Below, one piece after another: positions 14,319 through 14,445 of a stretch of 14,445 nucleotides of DNA; position 1 is the first letter of the stretch; each line of letters starts with the position of its first letter. The notes below the pieces were generated by a model. It searched no databases. It saw only the letters and a list, made by a program, of their open reading frames with translations, and had not been told where the DNA came from. This stretch comes from a bacterium (GTDB lineage: Bacteria; SZUA-182; SZUA-191; JAJRXT01): positions 1 through 14,445 of the forward strand of contig JAJRUU010000108.1 of NCBI GenBank assembly GCA_024277605.1, written 5' to 3'. The translations under genes and the position numbers were made by a program.

Positions 14319-14445
14319 ATGGCTAAGGAGAAATTTGAGCGGACTAAACCGCATGTCAATGTGGGTACCATAGGGCACGTGGACCATGGGAAGACGACCT
14401 TGACGGCCGCTATCACCAGGGTGCAGCAGAATAAGGGATTTGCCA
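14319..14445 (+). CDS. tuf: Elongation factor Tu, N-terminal 42 codons, cut by window edge
   Basis: EF-Tu delivers aminoacyl-tRNA to the ribosomal A site as a GTP complex. Only the start is present: MAKEKFERTKPHVNVGTIGHVDHGKTT, with the P-loop GHVDHGKT at residues 19-26, followed by LTAAITRVQQNKGFA. The ATG at 14319 is preceded by GAGGAGGGGG (14305-14314), a very strong ribosome binding site. It lies 52 bases after fusA, the standard last gene of the str operon, and the frame is open to the last base of the window. Confidence 0.97.
   Translation, partial: MAKEKFERTKPHVNVGTIGHVDHGKTTLTAAITRVQQNKGFA

Overview
The window is a housekeeping translation/transcription cluster, all on the + strand: 3' part of nusG, then rplK, rplA, rplJ, rplL, rpoB, rpoC, rpsL, rpsG, fusA and the first 42 codons of tuf. 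It joins the classical L11-L10-beta operon to the str operon, and nearly all the DNA is accounted for by genes. There is no tRNA or rRNA gene, intact mobile element, CRISPR array or minus-strand gene that I can support. GC content is moderate, a little under 50% by eye. The encoded beta' carries the SI3 insertion inside the trigger loop, beta carries an SI2-type insertion, and there is no L7Ae-like gene between rpoC and rpsL. These traits point away from Firmicutes, Actinobacteria and Chloroflexi and towards a Gram-negative-type lineage (deltaproteobacterial, Omnitrophota/PVC-like or a similar candidate phylum). The exact phylum cannot be fixed by reading alone.

Layout. 1-408: C-terminal part of NusG. 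457-2575: L11, L1, L10 and L7/L12, closely spaced. 2661-6638: rpoB, preceded by a hairpin in the rplL-rpoB gap. 6639-6868: a 230-base gap with a GGGGAC/GTCCCC palindrome and a decayed second copy. 6869-10966: rpoC, TTG start. 10967-11218: a 252-base control region with an excellent sigma70-type promoter, a 12-base palindrome just downstream of it and a strong intrinsic terminator immediately before rpsL, giving an attenuator-like layout for the str operon. 11219-14266: rpsL, rpsG (stop/start overlap TAATG) and fusA after a 124-base leader. 14319-14445: start of tuf.

The striking feature is that the two large RNA polymerase genes are interrupted by three in-frame stop codons while the reading frame is otherwise intact from end to end: TAA at 3519-3521 in rpoB, TAG at 9581-9583 and TAA at 9896-9898 in rpoC. 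Both rpoC stops replace a residue I expect to be Glu (E. coli beta' E925 and E1030, from memory), each one G-to-T change away from a Glu codon. The first sits directly before the catalytic trigger loop. The rpoB stop lies in the part of beta that is dispensable in E. coli and is followed at once by ATG. TAA also ends nine genes here normally, so a global recoding of UAA is unlikely. Consensus errors, a decaying second copy, partial suppression by a Glu-inserting tRNA, or (for rpoB only) a split subunit remain to be separated. The other genes have normal lengths and conserved motifs.

Together the genes supply a transcription elongation factor, the ribosomal stalk and L1 arm, the catalytic core of RNA polymerase, the decoding-site protein S12, the S7 assembly protein and the two main elongation GTPases, so their output would be tied to growth rate.
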